DNA of 52,706 bases from CALXCT01 sp964422185 (GTDB lineage: Bacteria; Bacillota; Clostridia; Oscillospirales; Oscillospiraceae). Shown piece after piece: positions 7,356-16,355 of this stretch (positions are counted from its first letter, which is position 1; every line of letters begins with the position of its first letter). The stretch lies in assembly GCA_964422185.1 (NCBI GenBank), contig CAYRAG010000007.1, forward strand, positions 1 to 52,706, in the 5' to 3' direction. The notes beneath the pieces were generated by a model. The model worked only from the letters and a program-made list of their open reading frames with translations, was not told the origin of the DNA and ran no database searches. Made by a program: the position numbers and the translations under genes.

Positions 7356-9731
7356 ATGACGGAACTGCTGGAAAAATCCATGCGCACCCTGGAACTGCCC
7401 CGTGTGCTGGAACTGCTCTCCGAGTGCGCCGTGACGGAGGAGGGGAAAGCACGCTGCCTCGCCCTGACCCCCATGACGGATCCGGACGAGGTGTCCGCCG
7501 CCCTGTCCGAGACGAGCGCGGCGGTGGAGATGATGTCCCTGTACGGCACGCCGCCCCTGTCCGGCGTGAAGGCGGTGGGCGCGTCTCTGCAGCGGGCGGA
7601 TATGGGCGGCAGCCTGAATACCCGGGAGCTGATGGAGATCGCCGGCGTGCTGCGTGCGGCCCGGGCGGCCCGGGAGTACGGCGGCGACGGGGAGAAGACC
7701 TGCATCAGCCACCTCTTCCGCTCCCTGCAGGCCAACCGGTACCTGGAGGACCGTATTACCAACTCCATCGTGGGGGACGATGAGCTGGCGGACTCCGCCA
7801 GCCCGGAGCTGGCGTCCATCCGGCGGCACATCCGCGCCGCGGGCAGCAGGGTGCGGGACATCCTGCAAAAGCTCATCTCCTCCAGCCAGTCCAAATACCT
7901 CCAGGAGAGCATCATCACCATGCGCTCAGACCGCTATGTGGTGCCGGTGAAGTCGGAGTTTAAAAACGAGATCCCCGGACTGGTTCACGATGTCTCCTCC
8001 TCCGGCGGCACTTTCTTCATCGAGCCCATCGGGGTGGTGAAAGCCAACAACGAGCTGCGGGAGCTGCGGGCGGACGAGAAGAAAGAGGTGGAGCGCATTC
8101 TCGCGGAGCTGTCCGCCGAGTGCGCGGATCACCGGGACGACATCCTGCAGGACTACACCCTGCTGGTGATGCTGGACTGCATCTTTGCCCGGGCGCGGTT
8201 GTCCGTGAAGATGCACGCGGCGGAGCCCCGGCTGTCCGACACCGCGCTGGAGCTGCGCCGGGCGAGGCATCCGCTGCTGGATCCGGCCAGAGCCGTGGCC
8301 AATGACCTGCGCCTGGGCGGCGACTTCGACACGCTGGTGATCACCGGCCCCAACACGGGCGGCAAGACGGTCACGCTGAAGACCATCGGGCTTCTGACCC
8401 TGATGGCCCAGTGCGGCCTGCACATCCCGGCGTCGTCAGACAGCAGCGTGCGGGTGTTCCGCCAGGTGCTGGCGGATGTGGGGGACGAGCAGTCCATCGC
8501 CCAGTCGCTGTCCACTTTCTCGTCCCACATGACGAATATCGTGGCCATGCTGAAAGTGGCGGACGGGGAGACCCTGATCCTGTTTGACGAGCTGGGGGCG
8601 GGCACGGATCCCGTGGAGGGCGCCGCGCTGGCCGCCGCCATCATTGAGCACGCCAGAAGTCTGGGCGCGTATGTGGCCGCCACCACCCACTACGCGGAAC
8701 TGAAGATGTACGCCATGACCACCCCGGGCGTGGAGAACGCCTCCTGCGAGTTTGATGTGGAGACGCTGGCCCCGACCTACCGCCTGCTGGTGGGGGTGCC
8801 GGGCAAATCCAACGCGTTTGCCATCTCCCGGCGCCTGGGCCTCGACGAGTCGATCATTGAACGGGCCGCGCAGCGCATTGACAGCGAGAGCGCCCGGTTT
8901 GAGGATGTGCTCTCCCAGCTGGAGCGCCAGCGCCAGATCCTGGAGCGGGAGCGGGAGGAGACGCAGCGCCTGCGCCTGCAGGCGGAGGAGGACGCGTCCG
9001 AGTCCCGGAGACTGCGGGAGGAGATAGAGAAAGAGCGTGCGAAGACGGTGGACAGGGCCAGGGCGGAGGCACAGGACATCCTGCGGGAGGCCCGGGACGC
9101 CTCGGATCAGGTCTTTGCCGAGCTGAAAGACATGCAGAAGAAGAGCGCAAAAGAGCAGAACTGGCAGGAGGTCAACGACCGGCGCGCCGCGGCCCGCCAT
9201 CTGCTCAACCAGGCGGAGCGGGATCTGGGCGCCGGGGAGGAGGAGCGGCCCGCACCGCCGCAGACCCGGCCGGCCGAAGCGGGGGACACCGTGGAGCTGG
9301 TGTCCATCGGCACCCGGGCGACGGTGCTTGCCGTGAACCGGGACGGCTCCCTGCAGCTCCAGGCGGGGATTTTGAAGATCACCGCCCGCCAGGAGGAGGT
9401 GCGGGTGGTGGAGGAGGAAGATCCGGGCGGCGGGAAGCGCGGCCGCGGATCCAGCGCCACATCTTCCCATGAGTTCCGGGCCGCCGGCACCTCCCCGGAG
9501 GTGGATCTGCGGGGTATGACGGTGGACGAGGCCCTCGCCGAGCTGGACCGCTACCTGGACAGCGCCGTGATGGCGAAGCTGGAGACGGTGACCATCATCC
9601 ACGGCAAGGGCACCGGCGCCGTGCGCAAGGCGGTGCGGGAGCACCTGAAGCACAGCCGCGAGGTGAAGTCGTTCCGGCCCGGCAAATACGGCGAGGGCGA
9701 GGACGGGGTGACGGTGGCGACGCTGCGTTAA
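7356..9731 (+). CDS. mutS2: Endonuclease MutS2 (RqcU-type ribosome rescue ATPase)
   Basis: This is a MutS-family ATPase lacking the mismatch-reading domain. In Firmicutes it is reported to act on collided ribosomes and/or to limit recombination. The 791-aa protein has the MutS lever/core helices in the first 300 residues and Walker A GPNTGGKT at about 331-338. Walker B (LILFDELGAGTDP) and the MutS signature TTHYAELK follow. A long charged coiled coil spans about 510-630, and a C-terminal Smr nuclease domain begins with VDLRG near 715 and carries the IIHGKGTG loop. The ATG at 7356 has GGGAGGG 8 nt upstream; in-frame upstream codons lack a ribosome site. Length is typical for the family. Confidence 0.95.
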   Translation: MTELLEKSMRTLELPRVLELLSECAVTEEGKARCLALTPMTDPDEVSAALSETSAAVEMMSLYGTPPLSGVKAVGASLQRADMGGSLNTRELMEIAGVLRAARAAREYGGDGEKTCISHLFRSLQANRYLEDRITNSIVGDDELADSASPELASIRRHIRAAGSRVRDILQKLISSSQSKYLQESIITMRSDRYVVPVKSEFKNEIPGLVHDVSSSGGTFFIEPIGVVKANNELRELRADEKKEVERILAELSAECADHRDDILQDYTLLVMLDCIFARARLSVKMHAAEPRLSDTALELRRARHPLLDPARAVANDLRLGGDFDTLVITGPNTGGKTVTLKTIGLLTLMAQCGLHIPASSDSSVRVFRQVLADVGDEQSIAQSLSTFSSHMTNIVAMLKVADGETLILFDELGAGTDPVEGAALAAAIIEHARSLGAYVAATTHYAELKMYAMTTPGVENASCEFDVETLAPTYRLLVGVPGKSNAFAISRRLGLDESIIERAAQRIDSESARFEDVLSQLERQRQILEREREETQRLRLQAEEDASESRRLREEIEKERAKTVDRARAEAQDILREARDASDQVFAELKDMQKKSAKEQNWQEVNDRRAAARHLLNQAERDLGAGEEERPAPPQTRPAEAGDTVELVSIGTRATVLAVNRDGSLQLQAGILKITARQEEVRVVEEEDPGGGKRGRGSSATSSHEFRAAGTSPEVDLRGMTVDEALAELDRYLDSAVMAKLETVTIIHGKGTGAVRKAVREHLKHSREVKSFRPGKYGEGEDGVTVATLR

Positions 9732-9798
9732 CCCCCGAAAGCGGGAAAAAAGATGAAAAAGCGCCCCGTTGCGCCGGGATATTTTGTCAGAATTACTG

Positions 9799-9827
9799 TT
9801 GACGCCTGCAGGGAATTTTGATACACT
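9799..9827 (+). promoter_or_regulatory. Promoter of the HPr gene
   Basis: The -35 TTGACG (9799-9804), a 17-bp spacer and the -10 TACACT (9822-9827) lie 50 bp upstream of the HPr start. Confidence 0.75.
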
Positions 9828-9876
9828 GTTCCCGTGGAATTCAGGACTTCGTTTGAACTAAAGGAGGTACAGGAAA

Positions 9877-10140
9877 ATGTATATCAAAGAGGCAGTTGTC
9901 AACAATCAGGTTGGCCTTCATGCGCGTCCCGCCACCTTCTTTATTCAGAAGGCCAATGAGTTCAAGAGCTCCCTGTGGGTGGAGAAGGATACCCGCCGGG
10001 TCAACGCCAAGAGCCTGCTGGGCGTGCTGTCCCTGGGCATCGTGAAGGGAACTTCCATCAACCTGATCGGCGATGGAACGGACGAAAAGGAAGCGGTAGA
10101 GGCCCTGGTGGAACTGATCGCCACGAATTTCTCCGAGTAA
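9877..10140 (+). CDS. ptsH: Phosphocarrier protein HPr
   Basis: HPr carries phosphate from PEP in the sugar phosphotransferase system. In Firmicutes it is also phosphorylated on serine by HPr kinase to signal carbon catabolite repression. The 87-aa protein has the catalytic His15 in GLHARPA and the regulatory Ser46 in AKSLLGVLSLG, so both control sites are present. It stands alone between its own promoter and terminator, without the Enzyme I gene that often follows. The HPr kinase gene is 24 kb away in this window. A strong AAAGGAGG site precedes the ATG. Confidence 0.95.
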   Translation: MYIKEAVVNNQVGLHARPATFFIQKANEFKSSLWVEKDTRRVNAKSLLGVLSLGIVKGTSINLIGDGTDEKEAVEALVELIATNFSE

Positions 10141-10152
10141 AAGCCAGATAGG

Positions 10153-10183
10153 AAAAAAGGCGCCGGGTTCCGGCGCCTTTTTT
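10153..10183 (+). terminator. Terminator of the HPr gene
   Basis: A perfect 14-bp stem (AAAAAAGGCGCCGG/CCGGCGCCTTTTTT) with a 3-nt loop lies 12 nt after the stop. Confidence 0.95.
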
Positions 10184-10223
10184 GAATTTCTCCGCGGGGG
10201 GACGGAAAGGGGGCGGAACCGCC

Positions 10224-12173
10224 GTGACCTTTGACGAGCTGAAAGAGAAAGCCAGGGCACTGCCCATGAAGCCGGGCGTGTACATCATGCAGGACAGGAG
10301 CAGCACCGTCATCTATGTGGGCAAGGCCAAGGCGCTGAAGAACCGGGTGAGCCAGTACTTCCAGGACTCCGCCTCCCATACGGAGAAGACGAGGGCCATG
10401 GTGTCCCAGATCGACCACTTTGATGTGATCGTGGCGGACAGCGAATTTGAGGCGCTGGTGCTGGAGTGCTCCCTGATCAAGCGGCACAGGCCCCGGTACA
10501 ACATCCTGCTCAAGGACGACAAGGGCTACCCGTACATCCGGCTGTCCAGCGAGCCGTACCCCAGATTCTCCCTGGTAAACCGCCCGGGGGAGGACGGCGC
10601 GCGGTATTTCGGACCCTACGGCAGCAGGCACGATACCCAGGAGATCCTCACCGCGCTTCGCGCCGCGCTGCGGCTGCCGGACTGCGGCAGAAAATTTCCC
10701 CGGGACATCGGCAGAGAGCGGCCGTGCCTGAATTTCCACATGGGCCAGTGTGACGGCTACTGCCGCCCGGAGGTGCCCAAAGCGCGGCACGACGAGGCGA
10801 TCGCCCAGGCGGTCTCCCTGCTGGAGGGGAAGTTTAAGGAGGTCGAGGCGGATCTCACCGCGCAGATGGAGCAGGCGGCGGAGGCGCTGAACTTTGAGCG
10901 GGCCGCGGAGCTGCGGGATCGGATCCGGGCCATTCAGCTGCTGGGGACGAAGCAGAAAGTGGTGGCCCGCTCCCTGGCGGACACCGATGTGCTGGGCTTT
11001 CACCGGGGCGAGGCGAAGAGCTGCTTCGTGGTGCTCCACTATGTGGAGGGCGACCTGGCGGCCAAGGACATGAACCTGTTCGTGCCGCCCATGGAGGAGG
11101 AGACACCGGAGATCCTCTCCTCCTGCCTCACGCAGTATTATACCGACCGCATGAGTCTGCCCAGGCAGATCCTGCTGCCCTGCGCCATGGAGGACGCGGA
11201 GATCGCGGCGCAGATGCTCTCGGAGCAGGCGGGCCACAAAGTCACGCTGGCTGTGCCCCAGCGCGGGGAGAAGGCGGATCTTGTCCGGCTGGCCAACCAG
11301 AACGCGGAGGAGGAGGTCGTCCGCGCAACGACCCGGGAGGAGCGGCAGAACAAACTGCTGGAGGCCCTGGGCCGCCTGCTGGGTCTGGAGCGGCCGCCCA
11401 GGCGGATTGAGTCCTACGACATCTCCAACACCGGCGCGGACGACATGGTGGCCTCCATGGTGGTCTACGCGGACGGCAGACCCCGGAAAGGGGACTACCG
11501 GCGCTTCAAGATCCGGGATCTCACCGGCCCGGACGACTATGCGTCCATGGAACAGGTGCTCCGGCGCCGCTTCCAGCGTATGCTGGACGGGGACGAAAAG
11601 TTCCAGGAGCCCCCGGATCTTCTGCTCATTGACGGCGGCATGGAGCATGTGCGGGTGGCCAGGCGCGTGCTGGGGGAGCTCTCGCTGGACATCCCCGCGT
11701 ACGGCATGGTGAAAGACGACCGGCACCGCACCCGCGCCCTGGTGGACGCGGACGGGCGGGAGATCGGCATCCAGAGCATCCCGGCGCTGTTCGCGCTCAT
11801 CGGGCAGATCCAGGAGGAGACGCACCGGTTCGCCATCGAGTTTAACCGGCAGCAGCGCAAAAGCCGGGTTCAGACCTCCGTGCTGGATCAGATCCCCGGC
11901 GTGGGGGAGAAGCGCCGCGCCGCGCTGCTCAAACAGTTCAAGAATGTGAAGAATATCCGCTCCGCCAGCCTGGAGCAGCTCCTGGAGGCGGTGGACAGAC
12001 GCACCGCGCAGGCGGTGTACGACTATTTCCATTCCGCTCCGGAACAGGAAGATACCTCCGGATCAGAGCCGGAACCGGCTGAGGACGACTTTGTCCATCC
12101 CGCCCCGAAATTGGAGGATCGATCCGGATCAGAGGCGGAACCGGCAGAGGAGGCGAACGGCGCATGCGGGTGA
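10224..12173 (+). CDS. uvrC: UvrABC excinuclease subunit C
   Basis: UvrC makes the two incisions in nucleotide excision repair. The product is 649 aa from the GTG chosen here. It has an N-terminal GIY-YIG nuclease domain (KPGVYIM at about residues 15-21 and YVGKAKALKNRV), a UvrB-interacting UVR motif near 215-245, the RNase H-like nuclease domain, and tandem HhH motifs (IPGVGEKRRAALL) near 560. The GTG at 10224 follows AAAGGGGG and gives the usual short N-terminus; a TTG at 10182 inside the preceding terminator is unlikely. The last 45 or so residues are an unusual acidic tail made of two near-copies of a 22-residue unit. It overlaps rsmD by 10 nt. Confidence 0.95.
   Translation: MTFDELKEKARALPMKPGVYIMQDRSSTVIYVGKAKALKNRVSQYFQDSASHTEKTRAMVSQIDHFDVIVADSEFEALVLECSLIKRHRPRYNILLKDDKGYPYIRLSSEPYPRFSLVNRPGEDGARYFGPYGSRHDTQEILTALRAALRLPDCGRKFPRDIGRERPCLNFHMGQCDGYCRPEVPKARHDEAIAQAVSLLEGKFKEVEADLTAQMEQAAEALNFERAAELRDRIRAIQLLGTKQKVVARSLADTDVLGFHRGEAKSCFVVLHYVEGDLAAKDMNLFVPPMEEETPEILSSCLTQYYTDRMSLPRQILLPCAMEDAEIAAQMLSEQAGHKVTLAVPQRGEKADLVRLANQNAEEEVVRATTREERQNKLLEALGRLLGLERPPRRIESYDISNTGADDMVASMVVYADGRPRKGDYRRFKIRDLTGPDDYASMEQVLRRRFQRMLDGDEKFQEPPDLLLIDGGMEHVRVARRVLGELSLDIPAYGMVKDDRHRTRALVDADGREIGIQSIPALFALIGQIQEETHRFAIEFNRQQRKSRVQTSVLDQIPGVGEKRRAALLKQFKNVKNIRSASLEQLLEAVDRRTAQAVYDYFHSAPEQEDTSGSEPEPAEDDFVHPAPKLEDRSGSEAEPAEEANGACG
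12034..12161 (+). repeat. Imperfect tandem duplication in the uvrC 3' end
   Basis: Two adjacent 22-codon units encode acidic stretches of the pattern H-AP--ED-SGSE-EPAE. The shared TCCGGATCAGAG and GCGGAACCGGC/GCCGGAACCGGC segments show the copies at DNA level, about 66 bp apart. They extend the UvrC tail beyond the HhH domain. Confidence 0.65.
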
Positions 12174-12712
12174 TCACCGGAAAGGCGCGCGGCAGGAAGC
12201 TGAAAGAGCTTCCGGGTTTGGAGACCCGGCCCACCACGGACCGGGTGAAAGAGGCCATGTTCGATATCGTCCAGTTTGACATTGAGGGACGCCGGGTGCT
12301 GGATCTGTTCGGCGGCACCGGCCAGCTCGGGATTGAGGCGCTGTCCCGGGGCGCGGCCTCCTGCACTTTCGTGGACTGCCGCAGGGAGGCGGCGGCCCTG
12401 ATCCGGGAGAATCTGGAGACCACCGGCCTGTCCGCCGGCGCTGTTGTCCTGCAGTGCGACGCCATCGAATTTCTGGGCCGGTGCCGGGAGAAGTTCGACC
12501 TGGTGCTCCTGGATCCGCCCTACGGCACGGATCTGCTGGATCAGGCGTTAAACACCCTCACGAGAATTGACATTCTGAAGGGAAATGGTATAATACTCTG
12601 CGAGAGCAGCGCGGAGCGGGAGCTTCCCGCGGCGCAGCCGCCCTATTCCCGAGGGAGGGAGTACCGGTACGGCAAGATCAAGCTGACCCTCTACCGCAGA
12701 GCCGCGCAGTGA
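12164..12712 (+). CDS. rsmD: 16S rRNA (guanine966-N2)-methyltransferase RsmD
   Basis: RsmD methylates G966 of 16S rRNA in the assembled small subunit, using S-adenosylmethionine. The 182-aa protein starts with the family N-terminus MRVITGKARGRKL. It has the SAM-binding motif DLFGGTGQLGIEALSRGA near residues 46-63 and the catalytic motif DPPYG near 119-123. The ATG lies inside the end of uvrC (10-nt overlap), so the two genes are translationally coupled. Its usual partner coaD follows 106 bp downstream. Confidence 0.94.
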   Translation: MRVITGKARGRKLKELPGLETRPTTDRVKEAMFDIVQFDIEGRRVLDLFGGTGQLGIEALSRGAASCTFVDCRREAAALIRENLETTGLSAGAVVLQCDAIEFLGRCREKFDLVLLDPPYGTDLLDQALNTLTRIDILKGNGIILCESSAERELPAAQPPYSRGREYRYGKIKLTLYRRAAQ

Positions 12713-12818
12713 GCGCCCCGTCCGGCCCTTTCCTCCACCACGGGAACTACGAATGAGAAGGGAGTGAGGGCGCGCACCGCCGCTGAGCCACCGGCTCCGG
12801 GCGACGCCGCGCCGGCAC

Positions 12819-13319
12819 ATGAAAACAGCCATCTATCCAGGCAGCTTTGACCCGGTGACCCTGGGCCACCTGAATATCATCAAGCGTGCGGCTGCCTGTT
12901 TTGACCGGCTGATCGTCTGTGTGATGGTCAATTCCAAAAAACAGAACACCGGGATGTTCACCCCGGAGGAGCGGCTGGATCTGCTGCGCCGCGTCACGGA
13001 GAAGATCCCGAATGTGGAGATCGACTGCTACGCCGGTCTGGTGGCGGAATACGCGAAGACCCGCCGTGCGCGCGTGCTGATCAAGGGCCTGCGCGCCGTG
13101 TCCGACTACGAGCAGGAGGTTCAGATGGCCATCATCAACAGCAAGCTGAACCCCAGCCTGGACACGATGTTTCTGCCCTCCAGCCCGAAGTATACCTATC
13201 TCAGCTCCAGCGTGGTGAAGGAGATGGCGCGCTACGGCGCGGATCTGTCCAGCCTGGTGCCCAGAGAGATCATTGATGATGTGACGAAACGGGTCAGGGA
13301 GAGGAACCCGGAAACCTGA
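12819..13319 (+). CDS. coaD: Phosphopantetheine adenylyltransferase
   Basis: CoaD makes dephospho-CoA from 4'-phosphopantetheine and ATP, the penultimate step of CoA synthesis. The 166-aa protein opens with the nucleotidyltransferase signature YPGSFDPVTLGHLNII, whose T/HxGH-type motif binds ATP. Its second motif, LSSSVVKE, is near residue 130. Length and both motifs are normal. No convincing ribosome site is seen immediately before the ATG (the upstream sequence is GC-rich), but the family N-terminus fixes the start. It is likely cotranscribed with rsmD. Confidence 0.95.
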   Translation: MKTAIYPGSFDPVTLGHLNIIKRAAACFDRLIVCVMVNSKKQNTGMFTPEERLDLLRRVTEKIPNVEIDCYAGLVAEYAKTRRARVLIKGLRAVSDYEQEVQMAIINSKLNPSLDTMFLPSSPKYTYLSSSVVKEMARYGADLSSLVPREIIDDVTKRVRERNPET

Positions 13320-13401
13320 CATTTGAGACAGCCGGATATCCTGTCCGGCGGCCAAAACCTGGAATAAACGCCGGACAGAGCGGCAGAAGGAGTGTCATCC
13401 T

Positions 13402-13920
13402 ATGGCAAGCGGAGTAGACGAACTGCTGGATATGCTGTTTCAGATGATTGACGAGGCGAAGGGCGTCATCATGAGCCCGGACAAGTGCATGATCGAGCGC
13501 GACAAGGCGCTGGATCTCCTGGATGAGATCCGTGCCCAGTTCCCCATGGAGCTGACGGAGGCGAAGAAACTGATCTCCGCACGCTCGGAGTACATCGCCT
13601 CCGCGAAGCGTGAGGCGGAGCTGATCCGCCAGCAGGCGGAGGAGCAGGCCAAAAAGATGGTGGCGGAGGACAAACTGCTCTCCGAGGCCCGGGAGCGCAG
13701 CAACGAGATGGTTCGGACGGCGGAGGAGCAGAGCAGGGAACTGCGCCGGGCGGCCAACGACTACTGCGACGACGCGCTGCGCCGGACGGAGGAGGCGGTG
13801 GCCGAGGCGTACGACGAGATCAAGAAGTCACACGCCAGATTCCGTGCCCTGGCCGGCGCACCGCAGTCACAGAGCGCCTCCGGCGGCCGTATCTTCGACG
13901 CCGCGGCGGACGGGAACTAG
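13402..13920 (+). CDS. Coiled-coil protein resembling V-type ATPase stalk subunits
   Basis: This is a 172-aa soluble protein dominated by a long charged coiled coil (about residues 50-150, rich in A, E, R and Q). Proteins of this appearance next to coaD in Clostridia are often labelled ATPase or V-ATPase subunit H-like, but no catalytic motif is present and the role is unknown. The N-terminus (ELLDMLFQMIDEAKGV) and the short Gln/Ser/Gly tail are not coiled. The ATG has an AAGGAGT site. It lies 82 bp after coaD and ends at a bidirectional terminator. Confidence 0.75.
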   Translation: MASGVDELLDMLFQMIDEAKGVIMSPDKCMIERDKALDLLDEIRAQFPMELTEAKKLISARSEYIASAKREAELIRQQAEEQAKKMVAEDKLLSEARERSNEMVRTAEEQSRELRRAANDYCDDALRRTEEAVAEAYDEIKKSHARFRALAGAPQSQSASGGRIFDAAADGN

Positions 13921-13972
13921 TCTGCCGGGCAAACGCACCGCACGGCGGTGAGTGTCCGCCGAAACAAAAACA

Positions 13973-14020
13973 AAACAGCGCCTCCGGCCGCCCTGAAGCG
14001 GGCTGCCGGAGGCGCTGTTT
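13973..14020. terminator. Bidirectional terminator between convergent genes
   Basis: A 16-bp inverted repeat (AAACAGCGCCTCCGGC and its complement) is followed on the minus strand by TTTTGTTTTTGTTTC. It can end both the coiled-coil gene (+) and the nuclease-like pseudogene (-). Confidence 0.88.
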
Positions 14021-14090
14021 CGTTCTGTTCCTCTCACGCCTGCCGCCGGGACAGGCGGCGGGATTGCACCGGAAGAGGCCTCCCCGCCGG

Positions 14091-14885
14091 TCAGGACGCC
14101 TGGCGGGACGCCTCCTCCATCTTCCGAAGATCATCCAGGGAGAAAGACGGCGCACACGCCGCGATATCCTCCAGCGGGAATTTCCCCAGCCGGATCATCC
14201 GCTCCACCATTTCCTTTTCGGTCGTTTTGGCGGCCTCTTCCGCGGCCTCCCTTGCCAGGCTTTCTCCGTACCTCTCCGCGATCTGTTGCCGGTCGTACAG
14301 ATCCATCATGATTTTGGTGACTTCCTCTTCCCTCGCCTCAAGATATTCTGCCAGGATGCCTTTGTCCCGGCATGTCAGGATCGTCTCCTGGACAGATTCC
14401 AGTCCCATTCCGTACAGGCTGATCTGCTCCTCCATCTCCCGGCAGAGCGTGATGTATTCCCCGGGGATACCGCCCTTTTCGCCCGCGCAAATGACCTCGG
14501 CGCGGCATCGCTGGAGTGACTCGCACCTTTGGCCATCAGATCCCGGCTCAAACGCAGCTCGGCAGGCCTGTCTCCTCTTTCGCCGGGGTAGATCACATAG
14601 AGTTCACTGGACGGGAGGGAGACCGCCAGGTCCGCCTCCGCNNNNNNNNNNNNNNNNNNNNNNNNNNNNNNNNNNNNNNNNNNNNNNNNNNNNNNNNNNN
14701 NNNNNNNNNNNNNNNNNNNNNNNNNNNNNNNNNNNNNNNNNCGGTCACCAGCTCCAGGGAATCCTCTGTCGCGGTGACATCCCCGGGATGCAGACACCGG
14801 TACAGTTTCGGCAGATTCTTCCTGTCCGGGAAGAGGTCGGTGAATACGCTTTCTTTCGCGGCGCGTCACCGGTAAGGGGATTCAT
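14091..14885 (-). pseudogene. Rpn / PD-(D/E)XK nuclease-family transposase-like protein, broken
   Basis: This is the remains of a recombination-promoting-nuclease or PDDEXK transposase-family gene. From the ATG at 14885 (good GGAAAGGAG site) the frame reads MNPLTGDA. The family-like sequence then continues in another frame as KESVFTDLFPDRKNLPKLYR. After the N gap comes AEADLAVSLPSSELYVIYPGE, and another shift near 14530 is needed to reach AEVICAGEKGGIPGEYI and the C-terminal helix region ending at 14091. At least two frame breaks therefore flank the gap. The gene is either a pseudogene or damaged by low-quality assembly around the 100 Ns. Confidence 0.65.
14642..14741. other. Assembly gap of 100 Ns
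   Basis: Exactly 100 undetermined bases lie inside the nuclease-like gene. A run of 100 is a conventional scaffold placeholder, so the real length is unknown. Confidence 0.98.
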
Positions 14886-15168
14886 ACTGCCGCTCCTTTC
14901 CATTTCTGCCCCCGCGATACCGCAAAATGGGGGAGGAATCATGAGTATTCCGCCATGTGAGTGGGAAAGAGAACAGAATCAGGCGCCGCCAAAGGCGATC
15001 AAAAAGCGGCCGTCTGCCCGCACTCTTTCTTTCCGGTTTGTGCCGGCGCCAGGCGGCCGGCATGGGGATGAGGACAACGCGGCATTGCGATTGTCCTCTG
15101 AGACAACGCAGCGGGGGATAACCCCGACTCGCGGATCGGAACAGAGAGTCCGTGCCTCACCCCGCACG
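14886..15168. other. Intergenic stretch without a gene
   Basis: Upstream of the nuclease-like pseudogene I see no convincing reading frame, promoter or repeat. The only clear element nearby is the etfA terminator to its right. Confidence 0.5.
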
Positions 15169-15208
15169 AAAAAAAGAGCGCGCCTGGAAGAGAGCTCCCC
15201 CAGGCGCG
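15169..15208 (-). terminator. Terminator of the crt-hbd-bcd-etfBA operon
   Basis: On the minus strand CGCGCCTGG and CCAGGCGCG flank a 12-nt loop and are followed by a CTCTTTTTTT run, just after the etfA stop. Confidence 0.9.
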
Positions 15209-15226
15209 ATCCCTTTTTTGGGAAAA

Positions 15227-16333
15227 TTACTTCGCGGCTTTCGCGGCCTTAATCGCCTCAATGAGCAGCGGGGTGACCTTGAACAGGTCGCCGCAGATGC
15301 CGTAATCGGCAATCTCAAAGATGGGCGCGGTCTCGTTCTTGTTCACCGCGATGATGCACTCGGAATCCTGCATGCCGGCCTTGTGCTGGATGGCGCCGGA
15401 GATGCCGAGAGCCACATAGATCTTCGGGTGCACGGTCTTGCCGGTCTGGCCGACCTGATGATCTGCGGACAGCCAGCCGCTGTCGATGACGGCACGGGAG
15501 CCGCCCACGACGCCGCCCAGGACGCCGGCCAGCTCCTCCGCCAGCTTGATGCCGCCCTCGACATCCTTGGAGATGCCGCGGCCCACGGAGACGACGACAT
15601 CGGCGCCGATCAGATCCACCAGCTTCTTGGCGGCCTTCACGACCTCGACGACTTCCACATTGATGTCCGCCTCGGTGAGGGAGAAGTCAGGATGCTCAAT
15701 GACGCAGGCATCCGCTTTCGCCTGATCGAACACGGCTTTCTTCATCACGCCGGGGCGCACCGTGGCCATGCAGGGGCGGAACCGCGGGCAGATGATGGTG
15801 GCCATCAGATGGCCGCCGAACGCCGGACGGGTCATCTTCAGGTTCCGGTCTTCCATATCGAACTTCATGCTGGACAGATCCAGCGTGGAGCTGCTCTTCA
15901 GGAAGTCCAGATAGACATTCATGTCGATGTCCAGATGGGTGCAGTCGGCGGTCAGGCCGGTGTGCAGACGGGCCGCGCAGCGGGGGCCCAGGTCGCGGCC
16001 GATATTCGTGGCGCCGATCAGAAGAACTTCCGGCTTATACTCCATCGCCACATCGCAGATGACCTTGGCGTAGGCGTCCGTGGTGTAGACATTCAGCAGC
16101 GGGCTGTTGCATACCAGAACCTTGTCGGCGCCGTAGCCGCCCAGCTCCCTGGCGATGCCGTCCACATTGTCGCCCAGGAGGACACCCACCAGCTGGGAGC
16201 CGCGCTCGTCAGCCAGCTTTCGGCCTTCGGAGATCAGCTCGAAAGAGGTGGACATCATTTTGCCCTCGCGCTGTTCGCAGAAGACCCACACATCCTTGAA
16301 CGCAGCGATATCAGAACTGTTGAAATTAGACAT
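15227..16333 (-). CDS. etfA: Electron transfer flavoprotein subunit alpha
   Basis: EtfA pairs with EtfB. With butyryl-CoA dehydrogenase this complex is known in anaerobes to bifurcate electrons from NADH to crotonyl-CoA and ferredoxin. The 368-aa protein has the N-terminal adenine-nucleotide-like domain, then the C-terminal FAD domain with GRGISKDVEGGI near residue 255, the VGGSRAVIDSGWL segment and the GQTGKTVHPKIYVALGISGAIQH signature. It starts 22 nt after the etfB stop, ends at a terminator and is the last gene of the operon. Length is slightly long because of about 10 extra N-terminal residues. Confidence 0.96.
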   Translation of the reverse strand: MSNFNSSDIAAFKDVWVFCEQREGKMMSTSFELISEGRKLADERGSQLVGVLLGDNVDGIARELGGYGADKVLVCNSPLLNVYTTDAYAKVICDVAMEYKPEVLLIGATNIGRDLGPRCAARLHTGLTADCTHLDIDMNVYLDFLKSSSTLDLSSMKFDMEDRNLKMTRPAFGGHLMATIICPRFRPCMATVRPGVMKKAVFDQAKADACVIEHPDFSLTEADINVEVVEVVKAAKKLVDLIGADVVVSVGRGISKDVEGGIKLAEELAGVLGGVVGGSRAVIDSGWLSADHQVGQTGKTVHPKIYVALGISGAIQHKAGMQDSECIIAVNKNETAPIFEIADYGICGDLFKVTPLLIEAIKAAKAAK

Positions 16334-16355
16334 GTTATTTTACTTCTCCCTTCTA

